From assembly GCA_035527515.1 (NCBI GenBank), contig DATLAJ010000091.1:1-43189 (forward strand): a stretch of 43,189 nt of DNA, read 5' to 3'. Within the stretch, counting starts at the first letter, position 1; each line of letters opens with the position of its first letter. Positions 9,583 through 16,964 of the stretch are shown here, piece after piece. The position numbers and the translations under genes were made by a program. The DNA is from a bacterium. GTDB lineage: Bacteria; B130-G9. Under the pieces are notes generated by a model, which saw only the letters and a list, made by a program, of their open reading frames with translations, was not told the DNA's origin and did no database searches.

Positions 9583-10653
9583 TCAAACGTGAAACCTAAA
9601 CTCAATGATGTCGCCATCCGCGACGACGTAGTCCTTGCCCTCGAGGCGGTTCAACTTCTGCGCCTTGACCTCGCGCATAGAGTCAGCCTTCACGTAGTCA
9701 TCGAAGGCGATGACCTCCGCCCGTATGAACCCACGGGCCATATCCGTGTGGACTGTGCCAGCGGCTTTGATGGCCGTCGTGCCTGCCCTAAGCGGCCACG
9801 CCCGGACCTCATCGTTGCCGATTGTGAAGAAACAGATCGTCTCAGTGGCGTCGTATGACGCCCGAATGATGCGCTCCTTGGCCAGGTCGGCCAGCCCGGC
9901 GTCCTGCATGAACATCGCACGGTCTTCCTCCTCCAGCTCGAGCAGCTCCCGCTCCAATCTGGCGCACAGCGCGACTACGCTGGCGTATTGAGGCGCCAGA
10001 GGCTTGAAGTCGGCTGCAATTTTCTTTAGCCTTTCGGTCGAGGCATCCTTCTCGTCAACGTTCAGAACGATCAGAAGTGGCTTGGCCGTCAAGAACTCGA
10101 TGCTCTGAATGGCGGCCCGCTCCTCTGGGGAAAGCTCGAGCCGGGACAGCGGCGAGGCGCCTCTCAGGTGGTCGAGGCACTTGACGATAATCGCTCGCTC
10201 CCTCTCGAGGTCGTCGGACTTGGCCTTTAGATAAATGACGTCGATTTTCTCGACGCGTCGCTCGCAGACAACGATGTCTGCCTCAAACATTCTCTCGACG
10301 GACACGGCGACGGCGCGCTTCAGGTCTATGGTCTGGAAGATGTATGGCACGTTCGGATTCTCGAATCCACGAACGACAAGCCCGAGCACCGAGGCGCCCT
10401 TGACGGCGTTCAGGCTTGGCCCGATGGCGTCCTCAGGGCTTGGTTCGTGCAGATACGGGTCGAAATACTCGATCTTGGCCTGGACTTCTCTGGACTTTGG
10501 GAAGTCCGCAAAAAGCCTGTCGAGTCGCTGATCAGGGACAGGGACGGCAGCCAGGTTGGTGGAATGGGCGTGTGCGTCGGACAGCAGCCCCGTTACCGCC
10601 TCAAAGACGCTGGTCTTACCGACCTTCGGGAAACCGCAAAGGCCTATGTTCAA
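9583..10653 (-). CDS. YchF/Obg-like P-loop ATPase, divergent, with C-terminal TGS (DUF933) domain
   Basis: 356 residues, close to the ~363 of YchF. The P-loop is GFPKVGKT (7-14). NVDE at 198-201 matches the NxxE motif that gives YchF its preference for ATP over GTP. The C-terminus (~270-356) is a good match to the YchF TGS domain, with HTDMARGFIRAEVI, FDDY and RLEGKDYVVADGD. The switch II motif DIAG of true YchF is absent: at its place (63-68) the sequence reads YFDPYL, and VKGAS resumes at 84. YchF proteins bind ribosomes and act in stress responses; this may be a paralogue with altered hydrolysis. Translation starts at TTG (10653), which overlaps the upstream stop as TTGA, with GAGGAGGT a few bases before it, so the two genes are probably translationally coupled. 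Confidence 0.85.
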   Translation of the reverse strand: MNIGLCGFPKVGKTSVFEAVTGLLSDAHAHSTNLAAVPVPDQRLDRLFADFPKSREVQAKIEYFDPYLHEPSPEDAIGPSLNAVKGASVLGLVVRGFENPNVPYIFQTIDLKRAVAVSVERMFEADIVVCERRVEKIDVIYLKAKSDDLERERAIIVKCLDHLRGASPLSRLELSPEERAAIQSIEFLTAKPLLIVLNVDEKDASTERLKKIAADFKPLAPQYASVVALCARLERELLELEEEDRAMFMQDAGLADLAKERIIRASYDATETICFFTIGNDEVRAWPLRAGTTAIKAAGTVHTDMARGFIRAEVIAFDDYVKADSMREVKAQKLNRLEGKDYVVADGDIIEFRFHV

Positions 10654-12014
10654 TTGGTTACCTCCTCTGAGTTTCGAGGTTGCTCGCGCGCTTGCGTCCT
10701 GTCAACAGAGGAGTCGTGGAGCGTGCTTGGCGGGTTGGCGATATTCCCCGAGCGAGGGACTTCAGCGCAGAAATATGGTAGCCCGATCCAGTTGACGAAA
10801 ACAACCAGCAGAAAGAACAGAACGCAGGCCAGAATGACGATGTGCTGCCTCTTGACACACGGCGGCTTATCGATCATGAGAGTCTGGACGACGTGGCGCA
10901 TTGTCTCCAGGAGCGTGCCGGCAGAATGCTTGCACAGGAAGCGTCCGCATGGGACGGAGATACCGTTGATCTGCACGAGCATAAGGTAGTATTTGGTCGA
11001 GGAGTCTGCGATGGCGGGAAAGGTATATGCTGCCGAGTATTGCCTCTTGTCGCCGCCCAGATAGACGGGCTCGCCCACCCTTATTGGGTCATAATCCCTG
11101 AGGTCAACGTCCACAAGCTGCGTCAAGGTGATCCCAAACGGAATCGGCAGCGGCTCGTCCTGCGCCCCGCAGTATTGAGCCTTGAACACCAGATCAAAAG
11201 GTTGCGATCGGTAGTTGATCCAGGCTTCGCCGTTGGGCTCGATGTTGTTACGGGCGGCCAAGACCCTTGGGGCGCTGCCAGGATCGCAATCTGGAGACGT
11301 GAAATAGAACCCGAAGGACCTGAACTTGGAGTCCTTGATAGGCTCGAACTCGAAGCTTACTCTCTGTTCCTGGCCGATACTGTTAACATCGATCTCTTCA
11401 GTGAAAAGATCGGTATCACGGTCATCCGCTGCAAAGAGGTGAAACATGAGCTTCCCACCTTTCGGATTCGGCCCGCAGCCAAGTGCCGCGGTTATCCGGC
11501 AGAGTCCGTTCTGTGTGGCCGCGAACATCTGGCCCGCTATATGAGCAAGAGGTGTCTTAGTCCCTTTGAATACGTTGCCCAGTAGGTCCTTTGTCTGAGT
11601 GACAATGGTTCGCTTGGAGTATTTCTTCTGGCAGACAGCGGCCGCCCAAAACAACGAGGCCGGACTCGCTTGGTGCGTGAGGTTGACATGTTCAGGCTTT
11701 TGGGGGAGTTCAAAGAGCTTGCATCTCACCTCCGGGGGGCCATGGCGAATCAACGGCGCAACAAGACGTCCGTCAACGGAGAAGGTGACCTTGAGGAGGT
11801 GGGAGTATTCCGATTGGAAGAGATGGCTGAGGTTTCCAGAGAGGTCTCGCGTCCACACAAATGCGGGCGGGCCATACAGGTCACGGCGCGGGTATGAAGC
11901 CCCGTCGAGCGTTATCATGGACGAGAATCCAAACGAAGAACGGAAAGCGACAAGCCCAACGACAATCGCCAGCGCTAGCGCCTCAGCTATCCAGACCCAT
12001 TTTTTCAGCTTCAC
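10650..12014 (-). CDS. Membrane-anchored protein of unknown function
   Basis: A 454-residue protein starting at GTG (12014); the ribosome-binding site is weak. There is one hydrophobic helix at residues 8-24 and a second strong one near 394-416 (HIVILACVLFFLLVVFVNWI). The ~370 residues between them would lie outside the cytoplasm. That region is beta-rich with scattered Cys and no family I recognise; LMFHLFAADD and FRSFGFYFTSPDCDPG suggest a jelly-roll-like fold, but this is a guess. The last ~40 residues are polar. It is the first gene of a two-gene minus-strand unit and its stop overlaps the TTG start of the YchF-like gene. It may be specific to this lineage. Confidence 0.75.
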   Translation of the reverse strand: MKLKKWVWIAEALALAIVVGLVAFRSSFGFSSMITLDGASYPRRDLYGPPAFVWTRDLSGNLSHLFQSEYSHLLKVTFSVDGRLVAPLIRHGPPEVRCKLFELPQKPEHVNLTHQASPASLFWAAAVCQKKYSKRTIVTQTKDLLGNVFKGTKTPLAHIAGQMFAATQNGLCRITAALGCGPNPKGGKLMFHLFAADDRDTDLFTEEIDVNSIGQEQRVSFEFEPIKDSKFRSFGFYFTSPDCDPGSAPRVLAARNNIEPNGEAWINYRSQPFDLVFKAQYCGAQDEPLPIPFGITLTQLVDVDLRDYDPIRVGEPVYLGGDKRQYSAAYTFPAIADSSTKYYLMLVQINGISVPCGRFLCKHSAGTLLETMRHVVQTLMIDKPPCVKRQHIVILACVLFFLLVVFVNWIGLPYFCAEVPRSGNIANPPSTLHDSSVDRTQAREQPRNSEEVTN

Positions 12015-12440
12015 GATGACAGCAAGCTTACGGCTGTAAATAACATGCCTATTTACAAAATCTTGATGGACTCATCACTAATACCAATACATGTTGCAAG
12101 CCGGTCAAATCTACCACAATCCAATAGAGCAGCGCTTGAGAATCTGCCGGGAGATTTCTTGAACATTCCGGATAGAAGACTAATCTTAAGATGTGATGAA
12201 AGCAGCAAGAATTGCTACAAGTTTTCGTTTGGACTTCTTTCGCGTTTTTGCCCATATCGTTGATAAACCACATATTGCTAGTCATGGCATAGACTGGCTT
12301 TGGGGGCGCAGCTCTAGCCTACACAAGCCCTAGCCGCTCACACACGGGGGGTGCGGGGCATCTTCTTTGGTTGAAGTCATGCTTTTAGTTTCTGGTCTTA
12401 CATCTCAGCGATCGTTTCCCAGGTTGGAGGTCTTGCGCAA
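12015..12440. other. A+T-richer region between divergent genes, next to dnaA
   Basis: This 426-bp gap separates the minus-strand membrane gene from dnaA. It looks richer in A+T than its surroundings, mainly 12040-12290. It holds an 8-bp inverted repeat (12035-12057) and the palindrome ATCTTAAGAT (12183-12192). I found no exact TTATCCACA DnaA box on either strand by eye. The dnaA ribosome-binding site is GGAGG at 12426-12430, before the GTG. Two short open frames (12045-12263 +, 12049-12285 -) lack support. It could be a replication origin, but the sequence does not prove it. Confidence 0.35.
12035..12057. promoter_or_regulatory. Operator-like inverted repeat
   Basis: TGTAAATA (12035-12042) and TATTTACA (12050-12057) are perfect inverted repeats with a 7-nt centre. 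They lie 21 bp before the GTG of the minus-strand membrane gene and could bind a dimeric regulator of that operon. No regulator is known. Confidence 0.35.
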
Positions 12441-13844
12441 GTGAACAACGTGTGGGTCCGCGTCCTTCGGCGCGTAAAGCGGACGATCAACCGGCACAGC
12501 TTTGAGACATGGATCAAGAGCATGCACTACGAGGGATACAGGAAGGGCGTGCTGCGCCTCACGGTTCTGAACGACTCGCATCGGAATTGGGTCAACGAGA
12601 ACTATCTCTCTTTGATAAGGGTGGCCGCAGGGGATATATGCAGTCGCGATGTCGAGGTCCAGATAAGCCTCAACGGGGTGCACGACGTTGAGGAGAAGGC
12701 GCCGGCTGTGCAGAGGTCTTTGCACAAAGCGCCCGTTGCTCACAGCTTGAGGCAGGGGCCGGCACTTCCTCATACCAATGGCGATTTCACGTTTGACAAT
12801 TATGTCTTGGGCGAGTGCAACGAGTTTGCTCACGCGGCCTGCGTCAAGGTGGCTCAGAGCCCTTCAAAAGCATATAATCCGTTGTTCATATATGGCCAGG
12901 ACGGGGTTGGCAAGACGCATTTGCTGTCCGCGATAACACACTACATCCGCCATAATCATCAAGCTCTGTCGGTCCTTTACGAGACGGCCGAGGATTTCAC
13001 TAACGACCTGGTCGACTCGATTGGCAGCAGACAGATGCCCGGTTTCAGGGCCAGATACCGCAATCAGGATGTCTTCCTGATCGATGATATACAGTTCATT
13101 CAGGCCAAGAAGACGACGCAGGAGTCGCTACTGCATACCTTCAACGCGCTCTACGATCTCGGTCGTCAGATAGTTGTTTCCTGCGATCGGCATCCCGAAG
13201 GCCTTCAATTTGTTCAAGACAAGCTGCTCTCAAGGCTCGGATCGGGGCTGGTCGTTGACCTTGCACCGCCTGACCTCGAGGTCAGAGTGAGGATTCTTCT
13301 GAAGAAGGCTGAGAAGGTGAGTTTCGATCTGCCTGAAGAGATCGCCTACTACATGGCCAGCAGAGCACCTTCCAATGTGCGCCAGCTAGAGAGCTTGCTG
13401 ACACGAGTGAAGGCCTATACCGAGTGGAAGCACCTCGACCTTACGCTCGAATCGGCAAAGGCGGCTCTTAACGGATACGGGAAACTGAACTCCCAAGAAA
13501 AGCTCTCGACCGAAGTTATTCAGAACAAGGTCGCCCTGTATTATGGGCTTAGGACTGATGACCTTCTCTCCCGCAGCAGAGCCAGGAACATTGTCCGAGC
13601 GAGGCAGGTGGCGATGTTTCTCTGCCGTGAGCTGCTCAGGGAGTCGTATCCAAGCATAGGTAGGAGCTTCTCTGGGATGAGCCATGCGGCCGCGATGCAC
13701 TCTTGCGGCCGCGTTGTCTTCATGCTCAAGAGCGACCCGCGTTTCGTGCAGACTATCGATGTGCTCAAGAAAGAGCTTGCCGACTATGGGCCCAGACCCA
13801 AGGACGGAGGACAACTTTGCGTTCAGTTTGACGCCAAGACATAG
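12441..13844 (+). CDS. dnaA: Chromosomal replication initiator DnaA, with atypical DNA-binding signature
   Basis: 467 residues with full DnaA architecture. Domain I (1-~85) has VWVRVLRRVK and SFETWIKSM. A variable linker runs to ~112. The AAA+ core (~113-340) starts at FTFDNYVLGECNEFAHAA and has Walker A GQDGVGKT (152-159), Walker B VFLIDDIQF, a sensor-1-like SCDRHP, box VII LLSRLGSGL with its Arg finger, and sensor-2-region SNVRQLE. Domain IV (~355-467) has RARQVAMFLCRELL. The signature loop, FGGRDHTTV in typical DnaA, reads FSGMSHAAA at 410-418, so of R-D-H-T-T only the His remains. In E. coli these residues contact the DnaA box, so binding specificity is probably changed. DnaA opens oriC and loads helicase. 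The start is GTG with GGAGG 10 nt upstream. None of dnaN, recF, gyrB or rpmH is adjacent. A paralogue of a canonical DnaA elsewhere is possible. Confidence 0.9.
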   Translation: MNNVWVRVLRRVKRTINRHSFETWIKSMHYEGYRKGVLRLTVLNDSHRNWVNENYLSLIRVAAGDICSRDVEVQISLNGVHDVEEKAPAVQRSLHKAPVAHSLRQGPALPHTNGDFTFDNYVLGECNEFAHAACVKVAQSPSKAYNPLFIYGQDGVGKTHLLSAITHYIRHNHQALSVLYETAEDFTNDLVDSIGSRQMPGFRARYRNQDVFLIDDIQFIQAKKTTQESLLHTFNALYDLGRQIVVSCDRHPEGLQFVQDKLLSRLGSGLVVDLAPPDLEVRVRILLKKAEKVSFDLPEEIAYYMASRAPSNVRQLESLLTRVKAYTEWKHLDLTLESAKAALNGYGKLNSQEKLSTEVIQNKVALYYGLRTDDLLSRSRARNIVRARQVAMFLCRELLRESYPSIGRSFSGMSHAAAMHSCGRVVFMLKSDPRFVQTIDVLKKELADYGPRPKDGGQLCVQFDAKT

Positions 13845-13930
13845 CCCGCGTGAGGCACGAGACTTCGGTTTCCCGCACGGCACGGCCAGCTTCGGTCGGC
13901 TTCGGGGCACGTCAATTGGCGTTTGATCAC

Positions 13931-13956
13931 GGGGCGGCCTGCCCAATGGTCGCCCC
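13931..13956 (+). terminator. Rho-independent terminator of dnaA
   Basis: GGGGCGGCC (13931-13939) pairs with GGTCGCCCC (13948-13956), with one G-T pair and an 8-nt loop. The stem is followed by CCTTTTCCT, 87 nt after the dnaA stop. Confidence 0.65.
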
Positions 13957-14114
13957 CTTTTCCTCTGCATTCTGCGGAGCTACTCAAACTGGCGACGACC
14001 TAAAGCGACTCGCGCCAAGACCAGGCCGACCCATCGAGCCACATCCCAACTCAGCAGAAATACTTTCACGGTGACTTACAAGCCCGGCATGGGCGGCTGC
14101 GTTCCGTCCGAAAG

Positions 14115-14143
14115 TTGAACATAAATGCAGGATCACTCATAGT
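14115..14143 (+). promoter_or_regulatory. Weak promoter candidate for the rlpA-like gene
   Basis: TTGAAC (14115-14120), 17-nt spacer, CATAGT (14138-14143); each hexamer is an imperfect match. It sits ~57 nt before the start codon. Confidence 0.3.
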
Positions 14144-14199
14144 AATGTGCAAAAGCCTAGAACAACTCATCGCTATGAACAACGCGTAGGAGGCTCTGT

Positions 14200-14604
14200 A
14201 TGCCAAGCCGAAAGAGCAGGCTCTGCGGTAGTTTGGCCGTTGCGCTGGCTCTAGTTCTGGCTCTCGGATGCTGCTTTCACCACTCAACAAAGATCAAGAA
14301 AGGCGTCCAGTATGGCTGCGCCTCATGGTATGGCGGCAAGTTTCACGGGCGCCGGACTGCGAGCGGCGAGACCTACGACATGTTTGCCATGACAGCGGCG
14401 CACAGGACGCTACCGTTCGACACAATTGTCAGGGTCACTAACCTCGAGAACGGGCGGAGCGTCGTCGTCCGCATAAACGACCGGGGGCCATTCATAGACA
14501 AGAAAAAAAGGATAATCGACCTATCGCTTGGCGCCGCCAAACAGCTCGACATGCTCGAGGCGGGCGTCGTGAAGGTCAGGTTGGAGATACTGAGCTTGAG
14601 GTGA
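14200..14604 (+). CDS. RlpA-like septal-ring lipoprotein (double-psi beta-barrel)
   Basis: A 134-residue protein. Its N-terminus is a lipoprotein signal ending in LALGC (lipid attachment at Cys24), so it is likely membrane-anchored. Residues ~40-130 are the RlpA double-psi beta-barrel: [53 protein letters not shown] and [13 protein letters not shown]. In some bacteria RlpA is a lytic transglycosylase that cuts peptide-free glycan at the septum; in others it is inactive. The length is near the minimum for the family and there is no C-terminal SPOR domain, so septal targeting by denuded glycan is not predicted. The ATG follows TAGGAGG. It is a single gene here, thematically linked to the downstream wall cluster but not in its operon. 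Confidence 0.88.
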   Translation: MPSRKSRLCGSLAVALALVLALGCCFHHSTKIKKGVQYGCASWYGGKFHGRRTASGETYDMFAMTAAHRTLPFDTIVRVTNLENGRSVVVRINDRGPFIDKKKRIIDLSLGAAKQLDMLEAGVVKVRLEILSLR

Positions 14605-14749
14605 GTCTTGATCGTCGCCAGGAATTATTGAAACTGGCGGTCCAGGCGCTTGAGAAAGGGCAAGAGAACGTATAGCTTCATAAAAGAGGAACAAGTATCG
14701 TGTGTGAATTGCGCCGAGGTAGTCGGTCAAGGAAGAACGTTAGGAAGAA

Positions 14750-14816
14750 GGGATGCCTGTGTGAACGAGAGCGGATCTAATCGCTGTGTCACACAGTAAG
14801 CAGATGGTCGCATCCC
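14750..14816. repeat. Nested inverted repeat
   Basis: GGGATGC (14750-14756) pairs with GCATCCC (14810-14816). Inside, CTGTGT (14757-14762) pairs with ACACAG (14791-14796), which is also half of the palindrome CTGTGTCACACAG (14784-14796). It directly precedes the larger palindromic element. Confidence 0.5.
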
Positions 14817-14820
14817 AAAA

Positions 14821-15040
14821 CGAATCCCCGAAAGGGGATCAACCTGAATAGCCGTAGGCGCCGGCCGCGGGCCCAGCCTACGGACCGAGGGCAGAATGAA
14901 ACATCATCAGCCCTGAAAGGGCTGCACACGGTCTCCACGATCAGACCAGTTCGACCCCTTCGGGGTGGCGAGGATACCGGCGTGAACGGGTTCCGCAGGT
15001 TCCACCTACGGCTATTATTGTGGCCCCCCTCGGGGATTCG
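14821..15040. repeat. REP/BIME-like palindromic element, 220 bp
   Basis: The element is bounded by CGAATCCCCGA (14821-14831) and its exact reverse complement TCGGGGATTCG (15030-15040). A second exact pair lies inside: AATAGCCGTAGG (14847-14858) and CCTACGGCTATT (15005-15016). Further hairpins are CCGTAGGC/GCCTACGG (14852-14859 with 14876-14883), CAGCCCT/AGGGCTG (14908-14914 with 14918-14924) and ACCCC/GGGGT (14954-14958 with 14962-14966). The layout is that of two head-to-head copies of one unit, as in REP/BIME sequences moved by REP-associated transposases. No transposase is present in the window. Other copies should exist in the genome if this reading is right. Confidence 0.65.
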
Positions 15041-15074
15041 AAACGCAGCATCACGTCAACCCTAATTCCACTGT

Positions 15075-15139
15075 TACTCTGCGCTCGTGCTACGCAGCGC
15101 TTCGCAGAGTAGCAAAGGTTACGAAGCACGAGTTTTTTT
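15075..15139 (+). ncRNA. Interleaved hairpins ending in a T-run: pseudoknot, attenuator or terminator
   Basis: Stem A is TACTCTGCG (15075-15083) with CGCAGAGTA (15103-15111). Stem B is CTCGTGCT (15084-15091) with AGCACGAG (15125-15132), followed by seven T (15133-15139). The order A-B-A'-B' means the stems either form an H-type pseudoknot or exclude each other; stem B alone looks like a Rho-independent terminator. It may end a small RNA transcribed through the repeat block. No function is known. Confidence 0.4.
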
Positions 15140-15230
15140 CTTGACGACGACCCAGCCCCGGAGCCAACAAGGCAACACTCCTTAATCAAAGAATACGAAG
15201 ACTCCTGTGCCCTCATGGGGCCATAAGCTG

Positions 15231-15259
15231 TTGACGTGTCACGCGACTGCGGCAACAAT
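15231..15259 (+). promoter_or_regulatory. Promoter candidate for the dockerin-like gene
   Basis: TTGACG (15231-15236), 17-nt spacer, AACAAT (15254-15259). Each hexamer has 4-5 matches to the sigma70 consensus. It would give a 5' leader of ~130 nt. Confidence 0.4.
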
Positions 15260-15395
15260 ACGCAATTGGGTCAAGCTCCCAGGTGAGCGATAGCCCAGGA
15301 TGCTATCATCTCGGAAGGTCTCTAACTGGCCTGATCGGAGCATGGCCGTGATGTGGCAGGCCGGTAGGGCAGAGAATAGGGAGATATCTTCGATT

Positions 15396-16037
15396 ATGAG
15401 CATAGTGAAAACGAGGCGCCGTTTGACGCCTTTGAGCTGCGTGTTCTTTCTGTGGTTGTGTCTGATTTTTCTTGTCGTGCCATCGATTGGCGAAAAGGCA
15501 GGCGATTCAGGCAAAGGTCGGGAGCTTTTGGGGGATATCGACGGTTCGGGCCAAGTTGACACAAGAGATAAGTCCCTCATGGAGAAGGCAATTGGCGCAA
15601 ACTCATCAGACCCGGACTGGGACTCGCGGTGCGACCTCGACGGGGACGGCCTCATCACCTTCAAGGACCTGCTCATCCTTGAGTCCAACATGGGCAAGTC
15701 GCTTCCGGGCGTTGCGATCGCCGCAGGCTATCACGCATGTGGGTGTCCTGAGCTCGTCTTCGCGCCGAAATTGCCGTTTGGCGCACTCTTCTCTGCGTCA
15801 GATGCGAGATGCGAGGTCAAGCTCGAGTTCTGCGTTGGTCAGGACGGAGTAGTTCTCTCGGTTCGAGCGCTGCTGTCGGACCTTGGGCCTGCTGCTACGA
15901 AGACGCTTCTGTTCTATGCTAGCGGGTGGTATTTTGAGACTGCGGCAGATTCCGCGAAGAAGGGCACATCATATTCTATAATAACGATGAAATGTCAGGA
16001 CCTCGTTGGGCAAGACGGGAGCTTGCTGCCGAGGTAA
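15396..16037 (+). CDS. Secreted protein with dockerin-like EF-hand pair and TonB-C-like C-terminus
   Basis: 213 residues from the ATG at 15396. The frame is open upstream to 15300, but 15396 gives a proper signal peptide (basic MSIVKTRRR, hydrophobic core 14-29) and has GGGAG upstream. Residues 46-100 hold two calcium-loop repeats, GDIDGSGQVDTRD (46-58) and CDLDGDGLITFKD (79-91), as in type I dockerins and EF-hand stalks. Residues ~124-200 resemble a TonB C-terminal fold: PKLPFGALF, then VKLEFCVGQDGVVLSVRAL, and finally a GWYFETA strand. There is no transmembrane helix beyond the signal, so true TonB function is unlikely. A gram-negative surface or periplasmic role is inferred. It stands 24 bp before purC and may be co-transcribed with it. 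Confidence 0.75.
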   Translation: MSIVKTRRRLTPLSCVFFLWLCLIFLVVPSIGEKAGDSGKGRELLGDIDGSGQVDTRDKSLMEKAIGANSSDPDWDSRCDLDGDGLITFKDLLILESNMGKSLPGVAIAAGYHACGCPELVFAPKLPFGALFSASDARCEVKLEFCVGQDGVVLSVRALLSDLGPAATKTLLFYASGWYFETAADSAKKGTSYSIITMKCQDLVGQDGSLLPR

Positions 16038-16061
16038 TGGGGTGAGGAAAGGAGCGAACAA

Positions 16062-16964
16062 ATGGATGCAGAGCGAATCTTGAGCAGCGTGCAATCTGTT
16101 AGTGAACTTCAACACGTCAGGAGCGGCAAGGTCCGTGAGCTATTCCGTTTCACTGAGAATATCCTCCTGATCGTCGCCACAGACCGCATTTCGGCATTTG
16201 ACGTCGTGCTGCCGACCGACATCCCATCAAAAGGGAAGGTCTTAACCAATATCTCGAAGTTCTGGTTTCGGGAGACCAAGGACGTCTGCCCAAACCATTT
16301 TGTCTCGACCAGGCCGCAGGATTTCATCGACCTCGAAGACGACGCGCTCGAGGTGCTCGCTGGTCGGACGATGATGGTCGAACGAATGAAGCCCATACCG
16401 TTTGAGTGCATAGTTCGGGGGCATCTTTGCGGTTCAGCGTTTAGGGAGTATGAGAAGAGCGGCAGTGTAGGTGAGGTTGAGCTTCCGCAAGGCCTCAAGT
16501 TTGGCGACAAGATCGCTAAACCTCTTTTCACGCCGACAACCAAGGCAGAATCGGGCCACGACGCGCCGGTTGGGTTCGAGGCGCTGGAGGCTGATATCGG
16601 CAAGGAAGATGCGGAGCTAGTGCGCAAAATGTCGCAGGAGCTCTATCAGTTCGGGCAGCGGGCGGCTCGTCAGGCAGGGCTCATTCTCGCCGACACGAAG
16701 TTTGAGTTCGGATACAACCGCCGAGGCGAGGTCTGCGTGATGGACGAGATGCTGACACCTGACTCCTCGCGGTTTTGGCTTAAGTCGGACTACTCTAAAG
16801 GTAACAGGAGCGATCCCTACGACAAGGAGTTCGTCCGCCAATACCTGATCGAAAGCGGTTGGGACAGAAACCCGCCGGCGAAAGAGCTCCCCGAAGAGAT
16901 CGTCTCAGAGACGGCCCGCCGCTACAACATTGTTCATGATGCAATAACCCGACTGAAGCTCTGA
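16062..16964 (+). CDS. purC: Phosphoribosylaminoimidazole-succinocarboxamide synthase (SAICAR synthetase)
   Basis: PurC joins CAIR with aspartate using ATP in purine synthesis (cytoplasm). The 300-residue length fits the longer class typified by yeast Ade1. Family motifs run in order: SGKVREL, a phosphate-loop-like ATDRISAFDVVLPTDIP (residues ~47-63), GKVLTNIS.FWF, ECIVRGHLCGSAFREY (~123-138), KPLFTPTTKAESGHD, ILADTKFEFG (~211-220) and MDEMLTPDSSRFW (~231-243). The ATG follows AAAGGAG. The birA-like gene starts on the last base of its stop codon (TGATG), so the two are probably translated in one operon. No other pur genes are nearby. Confidence 0.95.
   Translation: MDAERILSSVQSVSELQHVRSGKVRELFRFTENILLIVATDRISAFDVVLPTDIPSKGKVLTNISKFWFRETKDVCPNHFVSTRPQDFIDLEDDALEVLAGRTMMVERMKPIPFECIVRGHLCGSAFREYEKSGSVGEVELPQGLKFGDKIAKPLFTPTTKAESGHDAPVGFEALEADIGKEDAELVRKMSQELYQFGQRAARQAGLILADTKFEFGYNRRGEVCVMDEMLTPDSSRFWLKSDYSKGNRSDPYDKEFVRQYLIESGWDRNPPAKELPEEIVSETARRYNIVHDAITRLKL

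Larger units (their letters stand above)
13845..14199. other. Intergenic region between dnaA and rlpA-like gene
   Basis: This 355-bp gap carries the dnaA terminator near its left third and a weak promoter candidate at 14115-14143. The ribosome-binding site TAGGAGG of the next gene lies at its right end. The short open frames here are unconvincing. Confidence 0.4.
14605..15395. other. Non-coding block of ~790 bp with dense inverted repeats
   Basis: No convincing gene lies between the rlpA-like gene and the dockerin-like gene. The first 145 bp show only a weak 6-bp stem (14616-14639). From 14750 to 15139 the DNA is packed with inverted repeats, listed separately. A promoter candidate at 15231-15259 serves the next gene. 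Confidence 0.6.

Noticed and set aside
12045-12285. Two short opposite frames in the dnaA upstream gap
   Set aside because: No ribosome-binding site and no protein features; they overlap each other and an inverted repeat.
12371-12403. Possible dnaA promoter TTGAAG...TTACAT
   Set aside because: The spacer would be 21 nt, too long for a sigma70 promoter; the real one was not found.
15300-15395. Upstream extension of the dockerin-like gene to 15300
   Set aside because: The added 32 residues would hide the signal peptide; the ATG at 15396 gives a normal secreted N-terminus.
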